Source of the DNA: Psychrobacter piscatorii
GTDB taxonomy: Bacteria > Pseudomonadota > Gammaproteobacteria > Pseudomonadales > Moraxellaceae
NCBI RefSeq assembly: GCF_904846415.1
Contig: NZ_CAJHAR010000016.1
Span: 1 to 64,000, forward strand
Direction of reading: 5' to 3'
Length of the DNA stretch: 64,000 nucleotides
A program made the position numbers and the translations under genes. The notes beneath the pieces were generated by a model, which was given only the letters and a program-made list of their open reading frames with translations, made no database searches and was not told where the DNA came from. Below, piece after piece: positions 55,901-64,000 of the stretch (position 1 is the first letter of the stretch; every line of letters starts with the position of its first letter).

Positions 55901-56726
55901 CAGCAGTAGAGCCTGTATAGCTGTGGGCTTCGTCCAGCACTATCCAGCGTAATTTTCCTTTAGACTGGTCAATAATAGGCGCATCTTTTTGACGAATAAG
56001 CATATACTCCAGCATGGTTGCGTTAGTAACTAAAATAGGAGGTGGGTTTTCTCTCAAGTGTTTTCTTGAAAGTACTTCAGCGGTATCTCTTCTTTCTCCC
56101 TTTTTAGGGTTTTCTGGTGTGTCACCATTGTATAGACTAAACCGTATCTTATTATTAGGGGTGTCAGCTCCCAAAGCATCTGCCCATTCGCTTAAGCGTT
56201 CACGTTGTGAGTTGATAAGAGCGTTTAAGGGGTATAAGAACAAAGCGCGAACACCGGTCAGTCCGTCTTTCTCAATCTCTTGTTGTTTAACTAGATCATC
56301 TAAAATTGGTACCATAAAACATTCAGTTTTACCTGAGCCTGTGCCACTGGTGACAATCAAAGAGTTAATATTGTCTTTCTGGTTTAGTATCTCCCAAGAT
56401 TCAGCCTGATGTTTGTAAGGTGTTGGAATGCTGTCTACAAGCATATTGGCTACTTTAGGATGTAATAAACTATCCCCAAACTCTGACATCGTTTTTTCTT
56501 GTGCTTCCCATGGGAATAGTACTTCGAATACCGGATTACCCATCAAACCATGGTTACCATTACCAGAAGCATTATCATGTGATAACTCGTTGGTAATATG
56601 TTCACGTAAATTATGATTACTAAAGCGCAAAATACTTGATGTCGACTCGACAGCGTTTTGTTTTATGTTGTGATATTGCGCATAAAAATACTGTTGTTTT
56701 TCTGGAATTAAAGATAACTTACTCAC
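49962..56726 (-). CDS. druE: Druantia-like helicase DruE (DUF1998)
   Basis: A 2254-aa SF2 helicase. The Walker A is VTSGTGSGKTECF (about 125-137), DEAH lies in WIVLDEAHSYTGS (about 261-273) and the C-lobe has TTMEMGVDIGGIS and NYLQRTGRAGRSRES (about 1150-1180). Paired CxxC motifs follow (CKNCGAMDVY with CSNCG, about 1540-1555). Then comes a DUF1998-type region ending in CVDECDTACHSCLLSYDTRF (about 1827-1846), a cysteine cluster seen in MrfA/DruE relatives. A further 400 residues extend beyond it. Size and domain order fit DruE, the shared component of Druantia systems. It is 44 bases downstream of a 1329-aa gene that fits DruH. Alternative: another DUF1998 defence helicase. Confidence 0.75.
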   Translation of the reverse strand: MSKLSLIPEKQQYFYAQYHNIKQNAVESTSSILRFSNHNLREHITNELSHDNASGNGNHGLMGNPVFEVLFPWEAQEKTMSEFGDSLLHPKVANMLVDSIPTPYKHQAESWEILNQKDNINSLIVTSGTGSGKTECFMVPILDDLVKQQEIEKDGLTGVRALFLYPLNALINSQRERLSEWADALGADTPNNKIRFSLYNGDTPENPKKGERRDTAEVLSRKHLRENPPPILVTNATMLEYMLIRQKDAPIIDQSKGKLRWIVLDEAHSYTGSTAAEMSLLLRRVMIAFDVNPNKVHFIATSATIGEHKEAKDNLKKFLASLAGVDTQQIHIVSAKRNVPDIPSVNNQPLNQVKSLENLAQIGAEELVSPERFQALVNHPFAQKIRQQFVRSSDNGVVTRIQSLKELNEFLKYDINTLLINSDKKISNIDYLLNWLDVCSNTKHKDNAPAFLPLRSHFFQRTLSGLYACVNPNCSGKHNTPISGIKDNGQPTWEFGYVYTNQQTSCSHCQYPVFELSYCDDCQTPHLLVQKGMVTVGDSHKTKWIQFNRLKDDDFTLNRSSTLDEDEQIDERAENEDNANDFQPMLLLPIWSSKHNLVKEVSDNELSYLYPSTLDLDGVEYTTKSDNRVEIIVKNETAQLPPLNYCYFCDNSSPKKPVIRTARLGAPFYMSAAAPILLEHCPIFEKNTDSKPAQGRRMITFTDSRQGTARITMKLRQDSERRSLRHIVYYNLAQRFDSSQGLNIKELAELNSLKFQYEALQNDSSASPMFKDLLEDKITDYENKSKIQPPALKWEEVIQSIADHPEFKFLSKSISKVADINHIYDDFQKAELLLLNEIAYRPKNANSLETMGLISFNYPQLDKVNIDKFTEWTNLGFSSDDWKDFLNLILTYYIREQRILDLSENKINSLSTRFFKIKQLVKPNSELNLNKRDSNTTREWAQINTDAPNNSIRVIRLLALSANLDLTEAYNQDLINTILMRAWKDLIRVGLLTAKPIDGGIQVYQLNFNNTSLSIPLKVWVCPVTNRLLPKTFKGITPYIPRHSKIKELVDKKEKYLCRHEEIEIFIPSPGEPRFKREAEKWLQSNETIQRLRKENLWSDISSDVIRGVNTIVTEEHSAQLSSTYLKEYEKRFKEGEINILNCSTTMEMGVDIGGISSVAMSNVPPHPANYLQRTGRAGRSRESTATAFTLCKDNPHEQMVFNNTLWAFNTQISPPYITLESDRIVQRHINAYLLASYLPELLAENESALTLNSGFFFFNWKDTRFKDIEALVKFSIKAALDPDADSHKIKNNLLVNEINELLQFNFESESDLYKNLYCNLFESSPAYIFIEKLQHLIQIDRKSEYRQSIQHKIDTIRKASSLEGISLTQIIQKSILDLVKAQSYLVNRVARRIEEYHTFSDSKSSYLSKLIFDIRSIVCGYLLSDLARHNFLPRYGFPSGLVEFDIYSLYAENSDKSDSKKKNSANTVDVSLSSRIDNLSTHASKPVRDIAIAIREYAPGNEIAVDGLVYQSAGLELSRYYSTGGNDAQIINLFARCKNCGAMDVYPSSKHIACSNCGTTIRNGSPENQNSLSHEEDTLKKLNHDVVTYVEPMGFRVDYYTAPHNSIEHQSFVPVEDPKIQAKGSLHPLISPNIGSFRTDEDGLVFHQSSGIYGHGYFICLGCGRAESSRFDRLKNYDNWNDQRTNFLKHLPMKPISKGHISKEELKAGACDPEEKGFLVQNLFIGAQDRTNVFEMYLKDPKTDQFLNKEEDKVIIQTLSVAFRNALASCHGINAEELGFGIKQVEVDTEVAYAISIYDKASGGAGFSSTAHQYLHKLFEHAESVLICVDECDTACHSCLLSYDTRFISHKLNRIKALDYLKSLKNLLELPEYAKALLPAATYCGQDIDDRIAHYFLRGYKQLRLYLQGNPSDWNLSESLFDKVAHWDYNGNEVLIAINSKSINSLDDISKLQLIALNAFSKVKLMTYKNDDLFLSNNYLLQMINAETYTDLITLATTDKNTYVPNTDFWQMESDVILVESKLPELLSTKLLDLDRLKPNEDNDTRKIEIYNELNGPIKEFGSKFWQAMREYKNLDNQLSNRVGIEKIEYSDRYLVTPLTTLLIGEIIYGIKSMYDKDNDWTNPKVIIKTTEASNNRNSFMIDHNWKSSSDQEKVQNNFLEKLGLDANVGLYDKKKLNHRRHLKVFWVDSSVTVIVLDQGVGFLEIPTSYKFDFNSSPQAQASSLLHISQLSVPLEAEEGKIHYAYIEHVQTN

Positions 56727-56770
56727 TATATGTTCCCTATATAATTAATACGATAAATAAGAGTTGCGTT

Positions 56771-59700
56771 TTATTTTTTATGATTTTCATGGCAGTGACT
56801 GAACCATGAAAAAGATATTTCAAAAGCACTTTGATACCAACTAGGTGCAAACTTCGTAATTTCATAGATAGCAATTTTTTGACGGTTCATCTGTTTACGG
56901 AGATTTTTCAATCTCCCAAGACGCATATCAATTTCATAATAGTTGTTCATTACATCTGAATCATTACCATCTTTATCTTGATCATCCGAGTATAAGTTCA
57001 TATGGCTAGGTTGTGAGGATAGCCATGCAATAGCAAGTGGTAATAAAGCGGCAGGCTGCATATAGCCTTGAGGTATATTGAGATCTAATAAGCACTCTTT
57101 AGCTATATCCTGTACGACATTATTAATGGTATTAATTAACTCAGGATTATTTGGCCATACTGCGTTAAGATATTGTTTCTGCTTGATTAACTCACCAAAA
57201 AAGTATTGCATTGCACCAGAGACTTGAGTTTTAGTGTGCTCTGATTCTGAATCAGCGTAGTTAAGCCAAGTCTCGAATGTATGTGAAAGTGCTTTAAGCT
57301 CTTCTCCTAACTCCTGCCATTTTTTAGATATATCTCTTTCTAATTCGCTCTCACTAAAGTTTATTGGACTAAGAATGAGCTGTGACTTAAATTCTTCCTT
57401 GGCTATCTCATATATTTTTCTAAAGTCTGCATAACTAAGCAGACTCCAGATAAGTCCAATCTCACCCTTTACTTTTTCGACAATAGGCTCACCGAGTACT
57501 GATGTTGTTCTGCCATAAACAATAACGGCGCACATAAACTCTGGAACTTGGCGAGCTGCTACCCAGTTATCTAAAGTCACTAAAGGAAGATGAATACAGT
57601 TGGTTGTTATAGTTTTTAGATAGCTCCATTCTGGATGGTGAGGATCAAAAGCCATCTTCCGATAGATGTTTCGCATGGCTTTCAGTCTAATATAACCCTT
57701 ACTTATTTTACTGGCTTCTGCTAGGGTCGAATTAGCTTTTATAGTAGCTGGCGCTAACTGAGAAAAAACATCCTGAGGAATTAAAGGCTCAACAGCATCA
57801 ACATCCTCTCCTTGTACTTCGAATAAATCATAGTTGCATGGCTGATCAAAGGTCTTAAAGGTATCGTTTTCTAAAACGGAGTGTTCATCAGAAATAGTAT
57901 TCAAGCTCAGAGACAGCTCTGCTGGGTAAACTTGCTGATTGTCTTTATCTGCATGTGAAATGTGATAGACAGTGGAGCGAATGAACTTGTCAATATTTTG
58001 ATCTAAGGATTGTTCATCGCTTTCTTGCAGTGATTTGGTTACTGAATAGATTAAATAAGTACCTTCAGAGGACGCTTCTAGAGACTCAGTTGACCATAAA
58101 TATTTAACTTCATCAAACGAAATTAAATTAGTCTTAGGTAGTGTAATGACTTTTTCAGGTTCTAAAAAGTTAAACGCCTGTATATCTGATTGAGTATATA
58201 GCCTCTCTAATTCATTTGATTCTTTAGGGATTGATGCTGAGTAAAGGTCTTTACCACAAAGTTGAAGACAGTTTTTATTGTCTTCAATATTGTGCTTAGC
58301 ATAGAGTTGGTAATGGTAGTATCCAAAAGTGATTTTAAAATGCTCAGAACTATCATGTCTCAAAATTACAGTTACCTCATCGTCTAGACCCTTGTCGCTT
58401 AATGAAAGTAAGCGCTTTATAGTAGGTAACCAGTCGACAGGCTTGAGTTCTAGAAATTTATTCGCATCAACGCTGTATGTTGTACGTAAAATTTCATGAG
58501 AGCGTGAGTTAAGGTAGAAATCTACTTTTGCTTCACGAGCTCTTGTAGAGTTAAATACTTTAATTCGATATCCATTCAAATCATCGTCAATATTCAGGTG
58601 TAGTGTATTGCTTAACTTGCCTTTATGTTGATCATAGATAACGGTCTGGCTGCTAGGAAAGTAACACTGAAAACGGAGCGGACGAGTCGTAGCTTGAGGG
58701 ATAGCATGTTCTTTAGAGCTGGCAATAAACGTCAAACTTAATGTGATCTTTTCACTAGGGACTTTATTGATACCTAAGCTGAATTTGTTTTTAGCTAAGG
58801 TTAGTGTTTGACAATGTAAGTCATGTGGGAGGTATGCTTCTAGCTTGGCTGTCTCACTGCTTGTTATCATGATGTTACCAACAGCATCACTGGAATCATT
58901 CTTTAAAGGTTGCAGTCTATAGCGGAAATCGTGTGGAACAAGACCGATATTAGCGCTAAATAATATATTCTGACTCTCATCTCTGACTTGTAGTCGGTAA
59001 CATCCTGGCGGTGTAGCGCGATACTGCTCTAGGGTTTTATATGGGCCGATACTTCCTCTGTCATCCTTGATGGGGGCAATCCAGATTCGATGTTTAGGAA
59101 CTACACCCCTTATTTGACAGTCTTCTTTGCTGATGGCTGTCACTGCAATATCACCTTTTATAACTTTACTTGGATAAGTAAAATCAACCAGCTGTCGACC
59201 AACTATTTCATACTGATAATTTGCATCTTGGCTACTTGTTTTAAAAACATATTTTTGGCTGCCATCAGTAACAGCGACTTTGCCTGCAAGTTTATAAACT
59301 AAGCCTGTCATTCCATTTTCAGAAATCTTAGCAATAATATTTAGCTCACTGTTTGAATCTAAATTATACTGCCAACTATCTGGAATAAAGACGATAGCAT
59401 GATCGGCTTTAACTGACTGATTATAGCTACCCTCATATTCAGCTATAATATGATTTTCAACTTCATTCTGAATACTAGCTAAGAAAGGGGCTTCAGCATC
59501 GACCTCGTTCATGCTTGAATTTTGGTAAGGGTTGATAGGATTGCCTTGATTGTCTGTCAATCCTTTAATCAACTTACCTAATGAATCATTTATCTGTAGC
59601 GTAATAGAGGCATTCCATCGCTTTCTATCCATACTGATATAACGAGGAGATCTAAGAATCATACGATCTTGGGTGGGAATAAAGCTTGCTTCCCATTTAC

Positions 59701-60760
59701 CAATAACATTATCATTTTGTTGGTCGTAAAATAGCAAACCAATATCTTCGTCAGTAATTTTATCTGAATTATTATTTAGGCTCAAAAACTTAGGAGCAGC
59801 TATTCTAGCACTTAGTGTAACTGATGCTGTGTTAAGGTGGATATCTAGCGTACGCTTCAATTGTATTGAGCTGAGCCAGTCATCTTCTAGGAGTGTTTTA
59901 CGGTCTTTGTTTTTGACGGTATTGGCTGAATTAATAACTAAGCTTTTTAGCAGCTCTCGAGCAGACTCATCTTCTAAAGAGAAAGGGAATGAGTCAATCC
60001 AATTGCCATCGGTTGTCTTGTCTAAATGCTCTATAGGATTTGACTGATTATCAAGCTGATAGGTAATAACTAAGTTGTGAATATCATCTATAAGAGCCAC
60101 TAATGTGTCAATAATGTCTTCACGACCAGAGGTTTTGGGTAAGCGGTTAATATAGTGATCAAAATACAGACGAGCCTCGCCGTTCAAGGCTTTGGCTTTC
60201 ATAGCACCATATAGTAGATCCAGCCAGCCCCCTGAGGCGTTAAAGTAATTAATTGGCAAGCCACCTTCACGTAAAAACGAACCCATAGCACTTCTATGAT
60301 TTAAAGCTGTCCGGCTAATATCACGATCCCATTTCGCTAACCCACTTTCAGTAATCCTCATTAAATCTTGATTGTTTATATCGCCATGCTTAATGCCTAT
60401 AGAGCCCAGTAAATCTGCCCAGCCCCAGTTGCCATTGTATTCTCGGCGCCACCATTCAGCAGCATAAAGCACAAATAGTTTGTCTAAGCCATTACTAAAC
60501 TTGGTTGCTTTATCTACATTATAAATAGATAAGTAATTTTCGCTTAAGTAAGCTTTCAGAGAGAGGAATTCAGAATAACTTATTCTATATCTATACAAGG
60601 GTCTTGCGTCTGTTTCCAGTACCAAAATACTGTCAATGGTCTGTCTAGTTTCTTGATAATTATGACTATCAATTACTGTATTTTGGTTAGAAATCATACT
60701 TATTAATCCTTTAATATAACGCTGTGATAAATCTTTATCTAACTGACAATAAACCTCCAT
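56771..60760 (-). CDS. druH: Druantia type III-like DruH
   Basis: A 1329-aa protein without familiar catalytic motifs. It begins with a helical region (about 1-260) and continues with a very long stretch of beta-rich segments (about 290-930) resembling serial Ig-like or sandwich domains. It ends in a helical part (about 1090-1329) rich in Trp and charged residues. It is named DruH by context only: a single huge unknown gene just upstream of a DruE-type helicase is the layout of type III Druantia. The two genes form an operon. It diverges from hsdR across 155 bases. Confidence 0.55.
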   Translation of the reverse strand: MEVYCQLDKDLSQRYIKGLISMISNQNTVIDSHNYQETRQTIDSILVLETDARPLYRYRISYSEFLSLKAYLSENYLSIYNVDKATKFSNGLDKLFVLYAAEWWRREYNGNWGWADLLGSIGIKHGDINNQDLMRITESGLAKWDRDISRTALNHRSAMGSFLREGGLPINYFNASGGWLDLLYGAMKAKALNGEARLYFDHYINRLPKTSGREDIIDTLVALIDDIHNLVITYQLDNQSNPIEHLDKTTDGNWIDSFPFSLEDESARELLKSLVINSANTVKNKDRKTLLEDDWLSSIQLKRTLDIHLNTASVTLSARIAAPKFLSLNNNSDKITDEDIGLLFYDQQNDNVIGKWEASFIPTQDRMILRSPRYISMDRKRWNASITLQINDSLGKLIKGLTDNQGNPINPYQNSSMNEVDAEAPFLASIQNEVENHIIAEYEGSYNQSVKADHAIVFIPDSWQYNLDSNSELNIIAKISENGMTGLVYKLAGKVAVTDGSQKYVFKTSSQDANYQYEIVGRQLVDFTYPSKVIKGDIAVTAISKEDCQIRGVVPKHRIWIAPIKDDRGSIGPYKTLEQYRATPPGCYRLQVRDESQNILFSANIGLVPHDFRYRLQPLKNDSSDAVGNIMITSSETAKLEAYLPHDLHCQTLTLAKNKFSLGINKVPSEKITLSLTFIASSKEHAIPQATTRPLRFQCYFPSSQTVIYDQHKGKLSNTLHLNIDDDLNGYRIKVFNSTRAREAKVDFYLNSRSHEILRTTYSVDANKFLELKPVDWLPTIKRLLSLSDKGLDDEVTVILRHDSSEHFKITFGYYHYQLYAKHNIEDNKNCLQLCGKDLYSASIPKESNELERLYTQSDIQAFNFLEPEKVITLPKTNLISFDEVKYLWSTESLEASSEGTYLIYSVTKSLQESDEQSLDQNIDKFIRSTVYHISHADKDNQQVYPAELSLSLNTISDEHSVLENDTFKTFDQPCNYDLFEVQGEDVDAVEPLIPQDVFSQLAPATIKANSTLAEASKISKGYIRLKAMRNIYRKMAFDPHHPEWSYLKTITTNCIHLPLVTLDNWVAARQVPEFMCAVIVYGRTTSVLGEPIVEKVKGEIGLIWSLLSYADFRKIYEIAKEEFKSQLILSPINFSESELERDISKKWQELGEELKALSHTFETWLNYADSESEHTKTQVSGAMQYFFGELIKQKQYLNAVWPNNPELINTINNVVQDIAKECLLDLNIPQGYMQPAALLPLAIAWLSSQPSHMNLYSDDQDKDGNDSDVMNNYYEIDMRLGRLKNLRKQMNRQKIAIYEITKFAPSWYQSAFEISFSWFSHCHENHKK

Positions 60761-60860
60761 TCTAACCGACCTTCGTAGAGTAATAAAACCACAATATAAA
60801 TATTGTTTATTTTTTATCTAGCAAGCTATTTTTGCTCTTGTAACTTTGACTGATTGACGT

Positions 60861-60891
60861 TTGAGGTTTACTATCTAAGGCAGAGTATAAT
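60861..60891 (+). promoter_or_regulatory. Possible hsdR promoter
   Basis: A perfect TATAAT at 60886-60891 lies 24 bases before the hsdR ATG. The best -35 is TTGAGG at 60861-60866, with a 19-base spacer that is slightly long. No other -10 of this quality is seen in the druH/hsdR gap. Confidence 0.4.
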
Positions 60892-60915
60892 GACATAACA
60901 TGTACAGGCTATGAT

Positions 60916-63900
60916 ATGACTGAAATTAAGTTCCCTTCTAATTTTAATTTTATGCAAGAGCATAATCCAATATTTTTAGAGTTAGCAATCAATGCTGAAC
61001 GTGTTTTTAAAAGTGATCCTAATACTACGCTTATTAAGATGAGGCAGTTGGGAGAGGCGTTAGCTCAGGACTTAGCTACTAAAAACAACATTCCTTTCGA
61101 TAGAGAAATGAATCAAGTCCAATTAATCGGTCGTCTAAAGTATGAAATGAGAATCGATAATAATATTGTCACTGAGTTTCATAGCCTTAGAGAAGAGGGT
61201 AATAAGGCAGTTCATAACTTTAAAACCAGCCACGCTGAGGCGTCGCGAGCTCTAAAGTTGGGAAGGTCGCTATGTATCTGGTATCACAAAACATATGGTA
61301 AAAAAGGTTCAGTATTTAAAGCTGCCAAATTTGAAGAGATTCCTGACCCTAGTCAACAATTACAAAAGCTTAGCTTAAAAGTTCAGCAGCTGTCGTCTGA
61401 ACTTAAGAATGTGGCGAGTCAAAGTGGTGATATCGAAAAAATAACGAAATTAAAAGAACAAGAAGCCGCCTTAATTGAACAAGAAAAAATAGAATATCAG
61501 CAATTGGCTGAAATGATGGATCAAGAAGCGCGGTCGCTAGCAGAGCAAAATAAACAGCAAGAAGAAGAGCTGGCAAGAATAAGAAAAGAGTTTGCCGAGC
61601 AAACTGAGAAGCTACAAACCGAACTGGCCAAAAATATAGAACAAGGCAATAAACTACCCACTCGAGTAAAGCTAGCAGATTTTATTCCTTCTGAGGACGA
61701 CGCTCGTCTATTGATTGATGAGCAGTTGCGTCAAGCTGGTTGGTTAGTAGATAGTGAAATAGTGACCCAAGCTAATGGCGAAATACCTGAGGTAGGTAAA
61801 AACAAGGCTATTGCTGAGTGGACTATGTTAAACGGTAGAGCTGATTATGTATTATTTATTGGTTTAGTCCCAGTCGCTATTATCGAAGCCAAGAGTCAAA
61901 ATACTAATGTAGCTAGCAAGATACAGCAGGCAGAAAGGTATGCAAAAGGCATTAATTTTACAGAGACGATGAAACCTGCTTGGGAGATTATAGACAGTAG
62001 CCTTAGTTGGCGTAATGACACTGATTACGACATTCCTTTCGTATTCTCGTGTAATGGCCGACCTTTTATAAAGCAACTGCCAGAGTACTCTGGTATTTGG
62101 TTTAGAGATGCTAGGAAAAACAATAACGCTGCTAAGGCGTTAGAGAACTTCTATAGTCCAGAAGGACTGTTAGACCTTCTAAAACGTGATGTATTATTGG
62201 CCCAAGATAAGCTAAAACAAGAACCTTTCGCCTATTTAGGGTTAAGGAGCTATCAGGTAGATGCTATTAAAGCTGTTGAAGAAAATCTAGAGGCAGGCGT
62301 GGACCGTTGCCTTTTAGCTATGGCGACGGGTACAGGTAAGACTCGTACTATTATCGGGCTTATTTACCGTTTTCTAAAAGCTGAACGCTTTAAGCGTATT
62401 TTATTTTTGGTCGATAGAACGGCTCTAGGTGAGCAGGCTTTTGATAGCATGCAGGAGATGACTCTAGAGCAAAACCAGACCTTATCAAAGATTTATAATG
62501 TGGCTGAACTAGGTGACATGGCTGTAGAGGCGGAAACTCGAGTACAAGTGGCTACCGTTCAAGCTATGGTAAAACGTATATTTGACAGTGAGACCCCACC
62601 TAACGTCGATCAATATGACTGCATCATTGTTGATGAAGCACATAGGGGTTACACCTTAGATCAAGAGATGACAGAAGGTGAGTTGGCTATACGTAATAAT
62701 ACGCAGTATTTATCAACTTATAGACGCGCGCTCGATTATTTTGATGCGGTCAAGATTGGATTAACTGCCACACCGGCTAAGCATACGAGTGAGATCTTTG
62801 GTAAGCCTGTTTTTAACTTTTCTTATCGGGAAGCGGTGGCCGCAGATTGGCTAATTGATTATGAGCCGCCTATCCGCTATGAGACGTTATTAACTAAAAA
62901 TGGGATCAAAATAGACAAGGGAGAACAAGTTAGCCGCATCGATACCTTGACGGGCGTAATAGACACTACGGAATTAGAAGATGAGGTGAGTTTTGAGGTC
63001 ACTAATTTTAACCGAACTGTTATTACAGAAAGTTTTAATAGAGTGATTTGTGAGCAACTGGCTCAAGAGATAGATCCCAATGGCGATGAAAAAACACTAA
63101 TATTCTGTGCCACAGACCTGCATGCAGATATGGTAAAGCGCTTGTTAGATGAAGCTTTTTCAGAGATGTACGGAGATGGATATAACGAAGATGCGGTCAA
63201 AAAAATAACGGGTGCAAGCGATAAAGTCGGTCAGTTAATTCGTCGTTATAAAAACGAGAAGTTTCCTAGTATTGCTATTACAGTAGATCTTCTAACCACA
63301 GGCATCGATGTACCAAGTATTTGTCATTTGGTATTTTTGCGACGGGTGAAGTCACGTATTTTATTTGAGCAGATGATTGGTCGTGCTACTAGACGCTGTG
63401 ATGATATTGGTAAAACGGTGTTTAAAGTCTACGATCCAGTCGATTTGTTCGCCTCCATCCAAGAAGTAAACACCATGAAACCGTTGGTAAAAAAACCAAA
63501 CATTACCATCAATCAACTCATTGACGAGTTAGTGAGTAGTACACCAAGCTCAGCAGAGACAGAAGTAGCAGAGAAAGTTTCAAGCTATGAATTGGATAAC
63601 CAACACTCAGATACAGACTCGCAGGATAAGTTAAAGTCTGCTGATGACGACTCTAGCCGTGATGGGTTTATTGTCTCTAAGGAGCAGGTCGATCAACACC
63701 AGCAAGAAGTACTAGATGAGCTGTCACAAAAAATTATGCGCGTATTACGTAAAGCCGATAAAAAGGCCGAGCGTAAACCAGAGCTAAAGGCCAAACTTAA
63801 TGAGTTAAATGAGCTATGGGGAGTGGCGCCTGAAAAGCTGCATCAATCGCTACATGAAGGGGGTGTCGAAAACGCAAAAGTGTTCTTAACTAAACACAGC

Positions 63901-64000
63901 AACTTAATAAGTCAGCTAACAGAAGTAAAATACTTAGCTGGCTCAGAACGAATGCCAATGATATTCGAGGGTGAAGATGAGCTGCTAAGTCGGGAGCAAG
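60916..64000 (+). CDS. hsdR: Type I restriction endonuclease subunit HsdR (runs off the window)
   Basis: The first 1028 codons of an EcoEI-type HsdR, open at the right edge. Residues 1-130 form a DUF4145-like helical domain. A coiled coil follows (about 155-245). The nuclease domain has GRADYVLFIGLVPVAIIEAKS (about 306-326; D...ExK). The motor has MATGTGKTRTII (about 468), IIVDEAHRGYTL (about 571), GLTATPAKH and FEQMIGRATRR (about 820). A charged linker leads into the EcoEI_R_C-type end. HsdR moves DNA through the HsdM/HsdS complex and cuts at a distance. Its own M and S subunits may follow beyond 64000. The hsdMS pair at the left is 55 kb away and on the other strand. Confidence 0.9.
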   Translation, partial: MTEIKFPSNFNFMQEHNPIFLELAINAERVFKSDPNTTLIKMRQLGEALAQDLATKNNIPFDREMNQVQLIGRLKYEMRIDNNIVTEFHSLREEGNKAVHNFKTSHAEASRALKLGRSLCIWYHKTYGKKGSVFKAAKFEEIPDPSQQLQKLSLKVQQLSSELKNVASQSGDIEKITKLKEQEAALIEQEKIEYQQLAEMMDQEARSLAEQNKQQEEELARIRKEFAEQTEKLQTELAKNIEQGNKLPTRVKLADFIPSEDDARLLIDEQLRQAGWLVDSEIVTQANGEIPEVGKNKAIAEWTMLNGRADYVLFIGLVPVAIIEAKSQNTNVASKIQQAERYAKGINFTETMKPAWEIIDSSLSWRNDTDYDIPFVFSCNGRPFIKQLPEYSGIWFRDARKNNNAAKALENFYSPEGLLDLLKRDVLLAQDKLKQEPFAYLGLRSYQVDAIKAVEENLEAGVDRCLLAMATGTGKTRTIIGLIYRFLKAERFKRILFLVDRTALGEQAFDSMQEMTLEQNQTLSKIYNVAELGDMAVEAETRVQVATVQAMVKRIFDSETPPNVDQYDCIIVDEAHRGYTLDQEMTEGELAIRNNTQYLSTYRRALDYFDAVKIGLTATPAKHTSEIFGKPVFNFSYREAVAADWLIDYEPPIRYETLLTKNGIKIDKGEQVSRIDTLTGVIDTTELEDEVSFEVTNFNRTVITESFNRVICEQLAQEIDPNGDEKTLIFCATDLHADMVKRLLDEAFSEMYGDGYNEDAVKKITGASDKVGQLIRRYKNEKFPSIAITVDLLTTGIDVPSICHLVFLRRVKSRILFEQMIGRATRRCDDIGKTVFKVYDPVDLFASIQEVNTMKPLVKKPNITINQLIDELVSSTPSSAETEVAEKVSSYELDNQHSDTDSQDKLKSADDDSSRDGFIVSKEQVDQHQQEVLDELSQKIMRVLRKADKKAERKPELKAKLNELNELWGVAPEKLHQSLHEGGVENAKVFLTKHSNLISQLTEVKYLAGSERMPMIFEGEDELLSREQ

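Noticed and set aside
49962..56726. Helicase as DISARM DrmA
   Set aside because: The protein is about twice the expected size and no DISARM methylase or phospholipase-D gene is adjacent.

Overview
The window is AT-rich, gammaproteobacterial in gene style, and packed almost end to end with defence and mobile-element genes. Protein character and base composition suggest Moraxellaceae, most likely Psychrobacter. That is an inference from recollection: no housekeeping gene is present to fix the taxon.

Left part (1-19.6 kb). An IS3-family insertion sequence enters from the left edge and has cut off the second of two DUF262 (GmrS-like) genes. These lie downstream of type I modification genes hsdM and hsdS (minus strand). 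Divergently, on the plus strand, is a complete type I Zorya system, zorA-zorB-zorC-zorD. It is followed by an unusual membrane-anchored HNH nuclease with six C-terminal Ltp-type repeats. Next comes an integration module: two small genes, a tyrosine integrase, a small excisionase-like HTH protein and a divergent XRE regulator, with paired operator-like inverted repeats between the last two. At 19518-19567 lies the 3' half of a tRNA-Gly(GCC) gene. It looks like an attachment-site junction between two elements.

Middle (19.9-28.3 kb). A second recombination module on the minus strand has a 1149-aa catalytic-looking tyrosine recombinase, a 791-aa recombinase-fold protein whose nucleophile position reads Phe, a small partner and a DUF4258-like gene. 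An IS630-family element sits inside this operon and has replaced the 3' end of the DUF4258-like gene.

Right part (28.5-64 kb). Here is a dense defence region. It holds a three-gene operon of unknown type (Hsp70-like with TPR tail, UvrD-like helicase, unknown 600-aa protein), the best candidate for an undescribed system. It also holds a 1911-aa DEDD-exonuclease/RecQ/UvrD fusion, a remnant of a SAVED-domain (CBASS-type) effector, and a cassette of a 39-aa Gly/Asn-rich peptide, a HicA-like protein and an ankyrin protein. These are followed by McrBC (McrB carries an EVE-like insertion inside its AAA+ domain), an HNH nuclease next to a methyltransferase broken by an in-frame stop, a Druantia type III-like pair (druH-druE), and an hsdR gene that runs off the right edge.

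Most systems are self-contained operons with 1-8 base overlaps, so each probably acts as its own unit. Zorya would sense at the envelope, McrBC and DUF262 would act on modified DNA, type I RM on unmodified DNA, and Druantia by a mechanism not visible here. Several parts are decayed: the second DUF262, the SAVED effector, the methyltransferase and the IS-cut gene. This fits a gene-turnover hot spot.
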